From Gambelia wislizenii (taxonomy: Eukaryota; Chordata; Lepidosauria; Squamata; Crotaphytidae), in contig JAUMIR010000001.1 of assembly GCA_030847615.1 (NCBI GenBank), positions 261,515,187 to 261,579,186 of the forward strand: a stretch of 64,000 nucleotides of DNA. Reading direction: 5' to 3'. Position 1 is the first letter of the stretch. Each line of letters opens with the position of its first letter. The notes under the pieces are model-generated. The model was not told the DNA's origin. It worked only from the letters and a program-made list of their open reading frames with translations, and did not search any database. The translations under genes and the position numbers were made by a program. Of the stretch, positions 44,736 to 55,729 are shown in pieces.

Positions 44736-44828
44736 ATCATACAGGAGAAGATAAGTGATGATGTTACAGTTACAGGCCTACATTTTGTCTCAGATGTTAC
44801 TTCTGTTGTCACTTAAGATAGTCTAGAG

Positions 44829-45006
44829 TAGCCTTTCTCAACCTTTTTATCCTGGACGAACCCTTGAAATAATTTCCAGGTCTCAGGGAACCCCTGAATA
44901 AACATTATTCTATATATTGCTATTGCTTGGCCCCGCCAGTCACAACCTCTTGGGGAACCCCTGGCAACATCTTGGGGAACCAGTGAGCCCTGGTTGAGAA
45001 ACACTG
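44829..45006. mobile_element. nonautonomous hAT element, 178 bp
   Basis: An exact 8-bp duplication GTCTAGAG flanks it (44821-44828, 45007-45014), as expected for hAT. The ends TAGCCTTTCTCAACC and, inverted, CAGTGTTTCTCAACC match at 11 of 15 positions. A GGGAACCCCTG block occurs twice inside. No coding sequence. Confidence 0.9.
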
Positions 45007-45329
45007 GTCTAGAGGGATATCAATGCAGGTAGAGGCTGCTCCCCTTCTTGGCCATGTGGGGACTGGGGACAAAGGACAGTAAAAGACAGGCAATAAAATG
45101 TCAAATCCATTAGCAGCAGCAAAGTAGCTTCCATTGAGATCCAGACAAACTTCTGTCCTGTATGAGGCTTACTGCCCCTTTCTTAGGAAGAGATCACTGG
45201 ATTTCTTAAGAAGTCTCTGCACTCTTACACCTGGAAAAACTTTACTATGCACAGTTCAGTTGGCATATAGAAGGACTGGTAAACACAGAAAGGACTAAAA
45301 CATTAAAACTTCTAATATAATAGGCTCCT

Positions 45330-45850
45330 CAATACGTATTGGTAATGCAACCACATCTGGAACATGGGGCATAGTTCTGGTTGCTGAACCTAAAAAATGA
45401 GGAGATAGTAGAGCTGGGAAAAGTGCAGAAAAGGGTGACCAGAATGATCAAAGGACTGGAGCAACTCTGCTATGAGGAAAGGTTACAAACTGGGGATGTT
45501 TACCTTGGGGAAAAGGCAAATAAAGGGAGACATGCACAGCATGGAAACAAGTAGACAAGGAGAAGGTTTTTTACCCTCTTTCTCATGATACTGGAACTGA
45601 ACAGAACCACTCATTGAAGATGAATGGTGGGAGATCAATGACTACTAGTCAGGATGATTATGTATCACCTACCAATACCAGTTGCTGGAGAGTACAAGAT
45701 GGAGAGTAAAAGATGGAAGATGCAGTTGCTTTCATGTCCTGCTGAAAGCAACTGCATCTATGAGCAAATGATAAATCACTGTGTGAAGAGAATACTTCAC
45801 TAGATAGGACTTTGGTCTGATCTAGCTTGGCTTTTATTGAGGGGTTATCT
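45330..45850 (+). pseudogene. CR1/L3-like LINE 3' part
   Basis: Broken frames read KVQKRVTRMIKGLEQLCYEE-like at about 45420-45480, then LGEKANKG, and the noncoding 3' end has ACTTCACTAGATAGGACTTTG then TGATCTAGCTTGGCTTTT. It lacks the (ATTCTATG)n tail of the younger CR1 at 58.3 kb and is more diverged, so it belongs to another CR1-group family. Confidence 0.65.
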
Positions 45851-48049
45851 TAATGATCAAACTAATCCTCATGGAAGTTGCTGGGAACCCTACCTGTCCT
45901 AATGGCATTCTCCATCGGATCACAGTATTTGGAAGGGGGGGGGCAATCCATCGTAAACTCAGCCGGGAAAGCCTTCATGGCTTTCCCCAAAGTTCTTAAA
46001 AAGCTCCATCAAGAATGTGCACTGTTGCTCGTTTGGACAATCAGATTCACATTCATTCGCATTCCAGAGGGCAGAGCTTGATTACAAGGCAAGCACCCAG
46101 AACTGCCATCTTGGATTTTCACTTTAGCAATCGTGCACTCAGACAATGAAATAGCCTTTTTCTTTCCTTTTTTTATTTATTTAGGTGGAATATCACACTT
46201 TTGCACCTTAGATATTCCCTTTTTTTAAAAAAAAAAGTTTGGTGGTGGCAACTGGTGACAATAAAAATGCGAGTAATTCACTCGCACCTGCCGTCTTGAT
46301 TCACAGGCATGCCCATTGGGACAGTGAAAGTGGATAGCTTCCCATGGTTATGGTTTTGCCAGGAAAACTGTTAAGACAAATTGAAGCTGCTTCAAATTGG
46401 CGTTAGTGCACATCAATCCACTTTTCCCCACCTTGTATAGATAGGCTCTATGTTTTTGTATTCTTATCTTATTAGAATAGGCGGACTACAAACAATGTTG
46501 AAAAGAAGGTTTTGGCCTATTATAGATAAATTACACTGAAGTGCTTTAGACTGGATAATATTCGTTTACAACAAGACAGTCTTATACGTGCTGCATCCAT
46601 CTGTATGTACATCTGTGCAGACAGAGGAGAAGGAAAAGAGAGACACTCTCTTGGGACACCATTTATGGATGACAAGTAAGCCCTTAAATGAAATGTTCCT
46701 TTGTGAAGTGCTCAGCTCAGGGTTCTAGCCAGCCAGCCAGTCATGCCTTCCTCTAGGAAATGTCATTCCCTCCATTTTCCAACCCTTCCCTCACCAACAG
46801 TCCTTCAGCATCCTGTGTCCATTGAGCATGTGCAGCCCTTATTAGATTGTTTTCAGGGCCCATCTTAGATCCTAGGGGGTAAAGAAGGTAAGTTTCCAAA
46901 CTTTGGGGTCTTCTCAGGCCTACCGATATTGCCCTCATATGGGGGTGATGCCACTATCTCAGGATCTACTTTCCAAAAATGATTTTGTTATTGGTATATA
47001 TAATGGTATATAGAATTGGTATATAGATCCCCTGTCACCCACACCCATATATTTCAGATTAGGTGAGATACAATTATTCATTTCAAACACTGATATCTGT
47101 GGATAGGATGAAGTTTTTAAAGCAATCATAACAAATGTTCTAAGAATATTTTAATCTGGCAGCTTCATGTTGACTGTACTTAGGATTAGGCCTTGATCTT
47201 TGCTGTGAACCTTGAGCGCACACAGATGTACAAAGTTCAAAAGTGGATCTTTGATATTGTTGCTATCAACCCGTACCTTTTCATAGAATGCTTGTCTTTT
47301 CTTCCCCATGGGTGTGCCACATCCATTTCCCAACTTTGTCACATGAAACTTTGACATCATAATCAGCTACAGTTTTCAGGTGATGAAATTTCAGGTACTA
47401 AAAACCTTCTAAGTCAACACCTCTAGAAATTTAGAATGCTTGATCACTGTTGATATCTAGCAGTAATTGAGCATTTGATATCTACACCACCAATCAAATT
47501 CTTCCTGTAATTAGTGTCAAACTACCACTTTTTAGAAATATGCCAGCAACTGTGCTTCAGCTTTTTATCTCACCTCCTTTCCTGCCAATTAACAATCTCC
47601 CTTTCAACGGTCTTTTTAGAACACACAGCAGGTGGGGGTTTCACTTTGCTATATCTTATTTGAAAGCCTGCTTTTAAATAACTATTAACATCCATAGGGG
47701 GAAAAAACATATCAGAACAGATACAGTGATACACCTAGGGATGAATGAATTATGAATATTGAGCTGTCAGAACACCCCCCCCCCCACAATTTCTTTTTTA
47801 TCTGCTTATGCAATCTAAACCTGTGGCAATACATCTGCAGAAATACTGTGCTCTTAAATAATATATTTGCTTCAAGATGTGGTCTTGTGGTTCTGTTAGA
47901 TATTTGGGGAAGAAGGATTTGTTTTCTTTTTTTCCCCATGTGGCTTTACAGATATTAAAGCAGGTGAACAGTTAGACCCAAGCAGAAACATTGTGTCTGA
48001 GGCCTTGTTTTACTTATATAACTTTTTCATTTTCTCTCCATGAGTTTAG
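45851..48049. other. unassigned
   Basis: 2.2 kb without a recognised gene. (ATTT)n patches near 46175. Blocks at 46280-46440 recall 760-935 (see there). A C-run lies near 47766-47775. Confidence 0.3.
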
Positions 48050-48205
48050 AAACATGGGAAGCTGCCATGTATCAAATCACAATGTGATAGTCCCCACTGA
48101 TGGTGTTTCAGAGAACAGTCCTTCCTAGTCCTACCTGAATGTTGAGGACTCTACCCAGGAGGTTTGGGATAAAAAGCAGTTACTCTACCACTTTATCTTA
48201 CCTGA
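48050..48205 (-). mobile_element. tRNA-derived SINE (second type)
   Basis: Minus strand: AAGTGGTAGAGTAACTGC (A-box-like), then ATCCCAAACCTCCTGGGTAG (diverged B-box region), then GGTAGGACTAGGAAGGACTG and a body ending GGCAGCTTCCCATGTTTC. The head resembles an alanine-type tRNA. It is unlike the Sauria-type copies. Confidence 0.7.
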
Positions 48206-48288
48206 AGAGCTCTTAGAATGATCAAGCATTGGTAATATTAGTTTCAGACCTCTATCAGAGAGTGTCTGAGAGGCTTATCACACAAGGA

Positions 48289-48559
48289 AGTAAACCGGCA
48301 GTGCAGCTGGAATGTTTCTCCTTCCATCCTGCTTTTCCACAAGATGCGGGCATTCTTCAGCTGTTCTTTTGTTCTGGTCCCATGGGAGTCAGTGGTAAAT
48401 GTATGTCTTTTTTTCTAATGAATTAGGTAGAAAAAAGACTCATGTTTACCATCATCTCCCATGGGACCCGAAGGAAAGAGCAGCTGAAGAACGCCAATGT
48501 CATGTGGTAAGGTAGGATGGAAGGTGTAATGTTCCAGCTGCACTGCCACTTTACTTTTG
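48289..48559. mobile_element. foldback MITE, palindromic
   Basis: The left arm 48289-48413 (AGTAAACCGGCAGTGCAGCT, TTCCATCCTGCTTTTCCACA, CTTCAGCTGTTCTTT, GTCCCATGGGAG, TGGTAAATGTATGTCTTTTT) pairs with the inverted right arm 48424-48559. The loop is about 10 bp. The left flank (AGGCTTATCACACAAGG) may be part of its terminus, whereas the right end appears shorter. No target duplication found. Confidence 0.8.
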
Positions 48560-48621
48560 GAGAGAAAACAGAGAAATATGTTTTTAATTTCTTTAATCAG
48601 TCAAGCAACGGGACTTGCTCA

Positions 48622-48692
48622 TCCACTGATTTTGGTATCCATGGGGGATCCTGGAACCAAACACCAACATATACTAAGGGCCCACTGTAATA
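48622..48692 (-). mobile_element. Tigger-type fragment, one terminus
   Basis: On the minus strand: CAGTGGGCCCTTAGTATATG, TTTGGTTCCAGGATCCCCCA, then TGGATACCAAAATCAGTGG. This is the terminal segment of a Tigger-type element, and TA follows the terminus on the plus strand (48693-48694). Confidence 0.7.
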
Positions 48693-48779
48693 TAGAGAGC
48701 TACAGAAGGAAGTAAAAAATGTTGAAGATCATCCATAGGAAACCTCCATTAGATTAGATTCCCTTTCAAGGGATAAGGA

Positions 48780-49103
48780 GTAGTTTTATGGGAGATTAGG
48801 CTGGTCTCCTTCCTGCTTTCCTTCTGCAAGCAGGTAAATTCATTTTAAACAAGTATTTGATGATTAATTGATTCTATAGAAAGACTTTAAATGAGGTGTA
48901 TATGCTGTATTTTTATTATTCTTGGGGTGTTTTGAAATGATTGTATAATGTTTTAAAGTATTGATGGTTTAATATGGTAGTTTAAAAATAATACTGGATT
49001 ATTAGGTTTTAATTTTTGTACCTGGTTTTAATTCATGTTGTGAGCTTCTGGAGTCTCATTCAGGAGAAAGGCAGGATGCTAAATACATACATACATACAT
49101 TCT
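48780..49103 (+). mobile_element. L2-like LINE tail, copy of 27150-27513
   Basis: Shared blocks: GGAGATTAGGCTGGTCTCCT, TTCTGCAAGCAGGTAAA, AAACAAGTATTTGA, then GTTGTGAGCTTCTGGAG and GGAGAAAGGCAGGATG followed by an ATAC/ATACATTC microsatellite. Confidence 0.75.
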
Positions 49104-50163
49104 CTTTGTGGAAAAGAACTTGGGATTTCCATAGAACAAATGTCAGGGTTTTTTTTTTCTTTACAATTTGGCAGAGAGTTTCTGTGGCTTTCCTGCTGAA
49201 AGATTCGAGTTCAATCTGTCTCTTAGCTTGGAAACAAACTGGTAGGCAAAGCCAAGTTCAAGGTCCATCGCAACCTCAAATGAAATTAGGAAATATAAAA
49301 CACATTGTATTAAGAGAAATGCACCAAAGCCAAAATGGCTTCCAAAATGCTAATTAAATTTCAAGGAAAAATGAATTAGAGTTTTGTTTGTTCTGTTAAA
49401 TACTGAGCCTGAGATTATTTCTTCAAAGAAATAACGGCAGCTTTCTCATATTGCTTTCTAAGGTTTCAGTTGGTGGTTCAGTTCAGTAGTTTTTATTGAA
49501 TGGAGGGAAAAGCCACAGCTATTTTGCCATGAGAGACAAGCGCTCTGCTAACCTTCAGATATAAACTGGGAGGAAAAGATGTCACAAAGTTTTTCTCTCA
49601 TCAAATTTGGTGCAGAAGACCAAGAAGGCTGCCAGTCTGTGGCCAGTATGACTATAGGTCCTTCATTTATCAAACGTACTGGAGTCTACGCTTACACCTC
49701 CCCCATTATTTAATCAAATTTCAATCTGAATGTAAAACTTTAGGTGGTGACTAGATGGTGATTGATCAACATACTCTCTCCAGGCAGATTGGTGGATTTG
49801 TCCTACTCATAGCAAATAAATAAGCATAAACATTTCATCTTTATTCAATCATTATGTGTGTTGATTCAAGGAGTGGGGAGGGAAATTGGCTAGCCTCATC
49901 CCATTTATCTCAAGTTCTCTTGTTCTCCTCACAGATAGAATGACAAGTCTGAATAGAAGAGTTTCCCCTAGCCATGTGTACTCACCACATACTGTAGTCT
50001 AGAAGAACAAAAACAGGTTCCAAAAATCTGATGGAGAATTTCCATGCATATGGGAAGCTCTCCAATTCAGCCATGTTACCTTCCCTAGGTTGGAAATGGA
50101 GAGGCAGGACTGATGCTTTCTCCATTTCTAGTATTGGTTCAACACACTTAAATGACAAGTGAG
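49104..50163. other. unassigned
   Basis: No gene or repeat recognised. Confidence 0.3.
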
Positions 50164-50166
50164 TAG

Positions 50167-50691
50167 AGAGATTATCAGATGATCCCCTTTTAAATGTTCT
50201 TTTGATGGCATTAAAAAAAAATGCTTCCCACTGCACGTAACTCCTTTCCCAGCAAAGGCAGCCCAGGCAATAAAGTTCATTGTTTGAAATCCTGCAAGAC
50301 TTTATCACACGGGAAATTCAAAAACAAAAACAAAGCCTAAAAAGTTACAACAAGCACCTAGACACACTTAAAAAGTCCCAAGTAACCTGGGGAGGGTCAT
50401 AAAAAGAGCAAAACTTATCTGGATGTCACAGTCTCACCCGATCTCAGTGTTTGTGCTGGACTGGCATTTGATGCTGAATTCCTGAGAGTTAAACAGCCCA
50501 GGGTTTTGCACACCAGCAATGCTGGCAGCAAATCGCAACAGGGGATCTATTGATGGCTTCAGCTGCCAATAAAAAGAAACACCAGAATAGCACCAGCAGA
50601 ACACAAAAGGACAACATTGTCTGATATTAGTGTCCTTTTGCATTCCGCTGGCATTGTTATCGTGCCACATTTGCTTCGTCTGATAATCTCC
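50167..50691. mobile_element. GGAGATTATC MITE, copy 3 (longer)
   Basis: The ends are AGAGATTATCAGATGATCC and, inverted, GGAGATTATCAGACGAAGC, flanked by TAG (50164-50166 and 50692-50694). It is 525 bp, about 210 bp longer than copies 1 and 2. The extra sequence in the middle (about 50290-50500) starts with a TTTATCACACGGG block like the left flank of the 48289 element, so a nested insertion is possible. Confidence 0.7.
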
Positions 50692-50809
50692 TAGGACCAG
50701 TGGTGGCACTAAGGGGTTGTAGATAGGCTGAACCACACCAGATGACACTGTTGGGAAGAGGGGTGACACCAGCCTTAGTGACACCACAGAGTGAGACTCT
50801 TGAATAGGA

Positions 50810-51097
50810 GTGACTTTAGGGGTTTTAAAGGCCAAATTTGTCATGCCCTACCATGAAGAGTCCTCAGAAGAGGACTTGGAAAAGGAGAACCAAGATAACA
50901 GGCTCCAGTCAGAGCCAGAGGAAGCTGGCAGCCCTACTCTTGTACTATTGGAAGTGGAACCCAAATCATCACATGTATCTCCTGAAGACCAAATGCCAGA
51001 TGCTGAGCCGCATAATCCCTCTGAGCACCACAAAATAAAACCTCAGCTGCAAAAAAGCAGGAAAAGCCTTTACCTTAAAGGGAACACACTTGGGTAA
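50810..51097 (+). other. acidic open reading frame, unassigned
   Basis: A 95-codon frame, rich in Glu, Ser and Pro (EESSEEDLEKENQ, EPEEAGSPTL, EPKSSHVSPEDQ), with a lysine-rich end. It ends at TAA before GGTCAGC. Composition recalls the linker of some retroelement polyproteins, but there is no motif I can name. No start context, splice sites or homologous neighbour support a host gene. Confidence 0.25.
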
Positions 51098-51584
51098 TTA
51101 GGTCAGCTGTGCTGATTTATAGTTTGCTATAGATGAACATGGCCAAGGTCATTCCTTCGTTGCAAACTATGCCTTTACCATTTCTGCCTACCATCATTTG
51201 GCATCCCTTGCTCTATCAATTCCTTGTCATTAGCTTGCTCCTTGGATTATATCTCTTGGGTAACTCCTGACTGACATTGGTCCTGCATTATTTTCAGACC
51301 AGCTTTTGTGCTTTGACCTTGGGCTGCCATGACTAGCTTCTGCTCTTCTCCATGTATGACACTGGAAAGGCTTGGCTTTTCTTTTGACTGTTTTTTTTAA
51401 ATTATAGGTACATTCACAAGGGCACTTGCTGCCTTTAAACAGGACAATATCCATGATTTGACAGAGGAGGGTGGAATAGGGGGCCCACATATGTGTGTGA
51501 CACACACAGACACACACACAGACATACACATTTCCTTTGAGACACACACAGATGCAGACACATTCTTCACACCTCAACACATGG
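51098..51584. other. unassigned with CA/CACAGA repeats
   Basis: A (CA)n-rich patch at 51497-51570. Nothing else recognised. Confidence 0.3.
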
Positions 51585-51652
51585 CTTGAATCTCATCTTG
51601 GGAGAAAGGCAGGATATGCATCCAATAAATATATAAATAAATAAATAATAAA
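51585..51652 (+). mobile_element. L2-like LINE tail, terminal piece
   Basis: GGCTTGAATCTCATCTTGGG, GAGAAAGGCAGGATATG and an (AATA)n end, identical in layout to the tails at 27480 and 49060. Confidence 0.7.
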
Positions 51653-52825
51653 CTCAAACACATACTTCCTCTCCACAGACCTTTCTGCCCATGCACATGT
51701 CTCAGTGTTTGGGAATGAGAAGGTTTAGCTTTCACCATCCCCCTTGCTGAGTTCTAGGGATCCCTGGGGTTTGGGGGAGAGGTTTTTATTTCCTCCATTC
51801 CTTTGGAAATCTAGCATGAGTTAGCAGTTTCTCCACCTCAGTCTCCTAGGCAGGGTTCATGAGCATTTAGGGAGGCCAAAGCCCTTTGTGGTCCCCAGTG
51901 ATCTACAGGGAACTAACTGTTCCTCTGCCACCACTACTGGCAGGGAAATAGCTATGCTGGCACCCAGCAAATAGCTATGCTGGAGTTGTGTCTGTGTCTG
52001 TCTGTCTTTGGAGGAGTGATTGAGCCTACTCCTAGCAACCTAATGGACATTGCTGTTTACATGCTGCCATGAGCGGATGTATCAATGATGGCTGCTTGTG
52101 GATCTCTGGAGGGAAGCTACCCCCGTTCACGCCAACCCTAAACCACACTGAGTCTTTCTTACTGCTATTTGCAGCATGGAAGCAGTGACACTTGCATGCA
52201 GTGGCAGGGGTACTTCAGTGGCAGCAAGAGGAGCAGCAGTCTGCACAAATGATATCTGAGACCACATGCGGCCTTGGGGGAAATGTATTGTGCAGCTCCC
52301 ATTTAGAACAAAGGGTGAACAGGGAAACAAGTCTGCATTCCATTGAAGGCAAACAGGCATTCCCATACTTGACCATCAATAAGGAATAGCAATCAGAAGT
52401 GCAAGCATCAGAATGATCAGAAGGAAATAATAACTTGCTAATAAAAGGATTCAGCCTTCCTAATTAGGGTCTCACATAGTGCATCCCTATACTTGTTTCT
52501 TTGTCCGTAAGTGAGAGAAGATGGTTTGCAGGTGGAGGCACTTAATGCTAAGACAGAAAGTGAACTGTTAAGCTAATAAAGACCGGTACTAATTACTATA
52601 TTTATTCTGATCTTGATTCTTTGGCTCCACCTGAAGATATGTAAAAATTTCATTGCAGTTCATTTTTTATAATAAGAATTTACAAAACAAATTCAAAAAA
52701 AAAGTTCATATTGAAGATGGAAAGAACTTGATTTAAAAAAAAAAAAAAAAAAACTGCCTGTGAGCAAAACCAGAATTAGTGTTGAATTAGGGTTGGCATC
52801 TCTATCTCCCAAGAGGCTCCTCATT
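51653..52825. other. unassigned
   Basis: No gene or interspersed repeat recognised; only an A-run near 52734-52752. Confidence 0.3.
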
Positions 52826-53012
52826 CAGGCCCTGTCTACACTATTGAAAAAACCAGACCTCCCCACAAAAAATCTGGCCCAAATCTGGTGCAATAAGATC
52901 ACACACCATACGGCCCTATCTGCACTAAACTCAGGTATACCACCTTAATCCAACTTTTAAAAACTCAGTTTTCTGATGGAATTTACTTAAAACTCCAGAA
53001 AAAACTAGTGTG
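52826..53012. mobile_element. MITE with CTGTCTACAC-like termini
   Basis: The left end GGCCCTGTCTACACTATTG and the inverted right end TGCCTTGTTCACACTAGTT pair, with AAAACCAG/CCAGAAAAA just inside. The unit is about 0.19 kb. The motif resembles the termini of the unit at 7994-8651. Confidence 0.6.
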
Positions 53013-53169
53013 AACAAGGCATCCACCCTGGATTGTGGGGAGGGGGAGCAGGGCAAATGCTACCTGACCTGAAAAGAGCTTCAGCAGTCCATGGCATGTA
53101 ACTATGTGTCATAGATACTTTCAATGTTACTTCTTCATGTAGGCCCAAGACATAATGACAATATATACA

Positions 53170-53265
53170 GCTAACATGTTGAAGCTAAGGCATCTGAGCC
53201 TGATCAGTGCCTGCCTGGGAGACCTGCTTGCAACCGCATGTTATCTTGAGCTCCCTGAAGTAACA
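53170..53265 (+). mobile_element. 5S rRNA-derived SINE fragment
   Basis: TTGAAGCTAAGGCATCTGAG and CTGATCAGTGCCTGCCTGGG, followed by AGACCTGC, follow the internal promoter region of 5S rRNA (the GAAGCTAAGC and TGGGAGACC boxes) with gaps. This indicates a SINE whose head came from 5S rRNA. It is truncated, and it abuts the first direct repeat at 53268. Confidence 0.55.
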
Positions 53266-53267
53266 CT

Positions 53268-53402
53268 GATATAAATAAAATATTACCAATTATTAAGGTC
53301 TATAAGCATTGGTCAAAGGGTAGGCTTAACATCAGTTTCCTTCCCATTAGTTTAAAAATGGTTGTTGTGAATTCTTTTTGTTGTCATCAAATTATGTTAT
53401 AA
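53268..53402 (+). repeat. 135-bp direct repeat, copy 1
   Basis: ATAAATAAAATATTACCAAT to CATCAAATTATGTTAT. It matches 54300-54434 with only a handful of differences (for example ACCAATTATTAAGG against GCCAATTATTGAGG). Confidence 0.95.
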
Positions 53403-54299
53403 TTTGTTCTTGTGCTTCACACTATTTTCCTTTTTATTAGTATTACTAAATATTGTCATTGTCTTTTTTAGATAGAGAGAATGCAGACAATACAGATTAC
53501 ATTTTGGTGAACTATATTCAGGAAATATATTCAGATAGACATAGAGGTGAGTTTGTATGGTTTAAAATAATTCTCATATCATTATTTATAATTTAAAATA
53601 TATATAGTACTATGGATTTAAAATATATTTAGTATAGTACTAGCACTATATAAAAGTACTAATCATTTACTTTGCAGAACCTACTTGAAGCAGCAACAGA
53701 TTGCGCCTTCCTAAACATAGTTAAAGTATAAAGGTGAGCTCATTGGTTGCATCTACAGTTTATATAATAATTAGAGATAACAATAATACACTTACTTGAG
53801 ATTAAAACTTTTTTTCTTTATAGAAATTGTTGAAAACATATTTATACAAGATTTATGAAAATAGTTACTTTCATGAGGTGAGCCCAGCATTTTTTCCCCT
53901 CAACAAACAATTATAGTAAAAATGGTATTTTATCTGATATAGTACATGGTTCAATTGTAACAACGTATTTATTTTAGATACACACTGAAGAAGTGACCAC
54001 GAAACAACATAAAGAATCTCCAGGGCGAAGTTATTTGTGTATCAATTTAAGTGCATATATTGTTTTACATTGTATATCAAATTGATTTGATTGACTACAT
54101 TGTATTATTGCATATTCTCCTCTGTATTCTTGTGTAACAAATAGAATTTTGATATCTGTATAAATTTAATTTTCATTATATACATATATATTATACACTC
54201 ACCTCTGTGTGAGAATTGTGTATTTACTATGGATATAGGGTTTAATTAACAGTGTATATATTTTTCATACACTTATCTGATTCTCCCCTTCTCGATTGG
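53403..54299 (+). other. 897-bp insert with four exon-like cassettes and a hammerhead-like core
   Basis: Three segments are each preceded by a pyrimidine-rich or T-rich tract plus AG and followed by GTGAGT or GTGAGC: 53472-53546 (75 nt), 53678-53733 (56 nt) and 53824-53877 (54 nt). A fourth starts at 53978 after ATTTATTTTAG. Its first bases contain CTGAAGAAGTGACCACGAAA (53985-54004), which has the CUGANGA...GAAA layout of a hammerhead core, although the hairpin between is only GUG-AC-CAC. The segments encode no continuous protein. Gaps between them are only 131, 90 and 100 nt. I recognise no host gene. Confidence 0.45.
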
Positions 54300-54434
54300 C
54301 TACATAAATAAAATATTGCCAATTATTGAGGTCTATAAGCATTGGTCAAAGGGTGGGCTTAACATCAGTTTTCTTCCCATTAGTTTAAAAATGGTTGTTG
54401 TGAATTCTTTTTGTTGTCATCAAATTATGTTATT
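54300..54434 (+). repeat. 135-bp direct repeat, copy 2
   Basis: Partner of 53268-53402 in the same orientation, 1032 bp apart. The sequence diverges immediately after TTATGTTAT at the right and before ACATAAATAAAA at the left. Confidence 0.95.
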
Positions 54435-55729
54435 AAAGTATTGTTTCAATCTCTTGCTGTGGCTTTTTGCACCTGAGACCTTTCCCTTTATTTTTGTCTT
54501 GCTATTGTATATGTTCCCATAATGTACAATCATCATCACCACCATATTATGGGACTAGGGTCCATGGTGTTCATCAGATTACAACATAGAGACTGTGATT
54601 AAAGTGGGAAAGAGGTTAAGAACCACTGTTATACAAAACGTCCGGAGAGATATGTAGTATACTCACTAATTTTGTAATGGAGAGGCATCTCTTAATTCTT
54701 TCTTAATGGTCACCTAGATTGCAACTCTCTGCCTAAGCCCAATGACTCCAATACATGAGTAACTGCACATGACTGAAATCAAAGCTTCAGCAGTCTCCCG
54801 ACATTAATTGCCTTGGAAGACTCAAAGGAGTATTTTATTTGCTGTGTGTGCCTACCTTGCACGTTGAATCCTAGAGTCACATAGCAAATTCATCAGCAGT
54901 CTAGACTGTAGGTAGATATTTTCAGACATAGCTGTAATGTTACCCCTGAGAATTCGGTTGTTTAAATGAATCCCCCATTTTCCTGAACTCTAGCTCTGCC
55001 AAGCTGTCTAGATGTAATTTGGGGTCTGGTGTGTCAATGTTTGCTTTTAAGAAATTGTCATTCTTCCAAGCACAGTTTCTTGGTATGCAGCCCTCCAAAG
55101 TCTGGCTCTGAAAATGCCATTGCTCAAATTAATTTACATGAGATGGGATGTGATGCAGCAATTTGCAAGAGGATAAACATTTTGCATCAGATGCCTTTCA
55201 ATTACATCCTCCCTTAATACTGTTACTGTGGTCCTCTGGGTTAGAGTTTCTCCACTTCTCTATTCTGTGGAACCTGGTCAGGCTTTTAATTGTCTAACCT
55301 TTTTGTAAACCATGTCCTCCAGATGCAGAAATTGAATATAATTTGCTTTTATTCAGTATTAATAAACTGTAAGCAACATCATTGCTGCTTCTTGGCAACC
55401 TGCCTGAATTAAATAGGTCTCATAATGTATCTCCTATCTGTACCACAAAGCCATTTTAAAAGCAATATGCTGGGCGTGCTCTGAGTAACAAGAAGACTCC
55501 TTCTAATTCCTTTGTTTTTAAGTGCTGCACATTCCCACTGAGCAGCAGGCAACACTGCTAGTGTTTATTGGGGATTTACTGAATGCGGCACTTGTATATC
55601 TCAGTCTAAGTTGGGTAATGGTTGCTCACCCAAAATCATATGATGGTCCTTTGTTAGATCAAGAGCCACACACACAAATAGAGGCACATGTATTGTTTTG
55701 ATTCTCATCATAATCCAAGAACAATTACC
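54435..55729. other. unassigned, with a possible hAT end near 54632
   Basis: GAGGTTAAGAACCACTG at about 54617-54633 looks like the right TIR of a hAT element (compare 56742-56758), but I found no left end. The remainder is unrecognised. Confidence 0.3.

Noticed and set aside
48050..48205. Functional tRNA gene on the minus strand
   Set aside because: Only the promoter-like head is tRNA-like, the cloverleaf cannot close, and a SINE body follows.
50810..51097. Possible host gene with acidic protein
   Set aside because: Kept only as an unassigned frame; no motif, promoter or splice context supports a gene.
53170..53265. True 5S rRNA gene
   Set aside because: Only part of the internal promoter region is similar, with gaps; a SINE remnant fits better.
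54540..54640. Third hAT element
   Set aside because: Only a right-end-like motif is visible; no left end or 8-bp duplication found.
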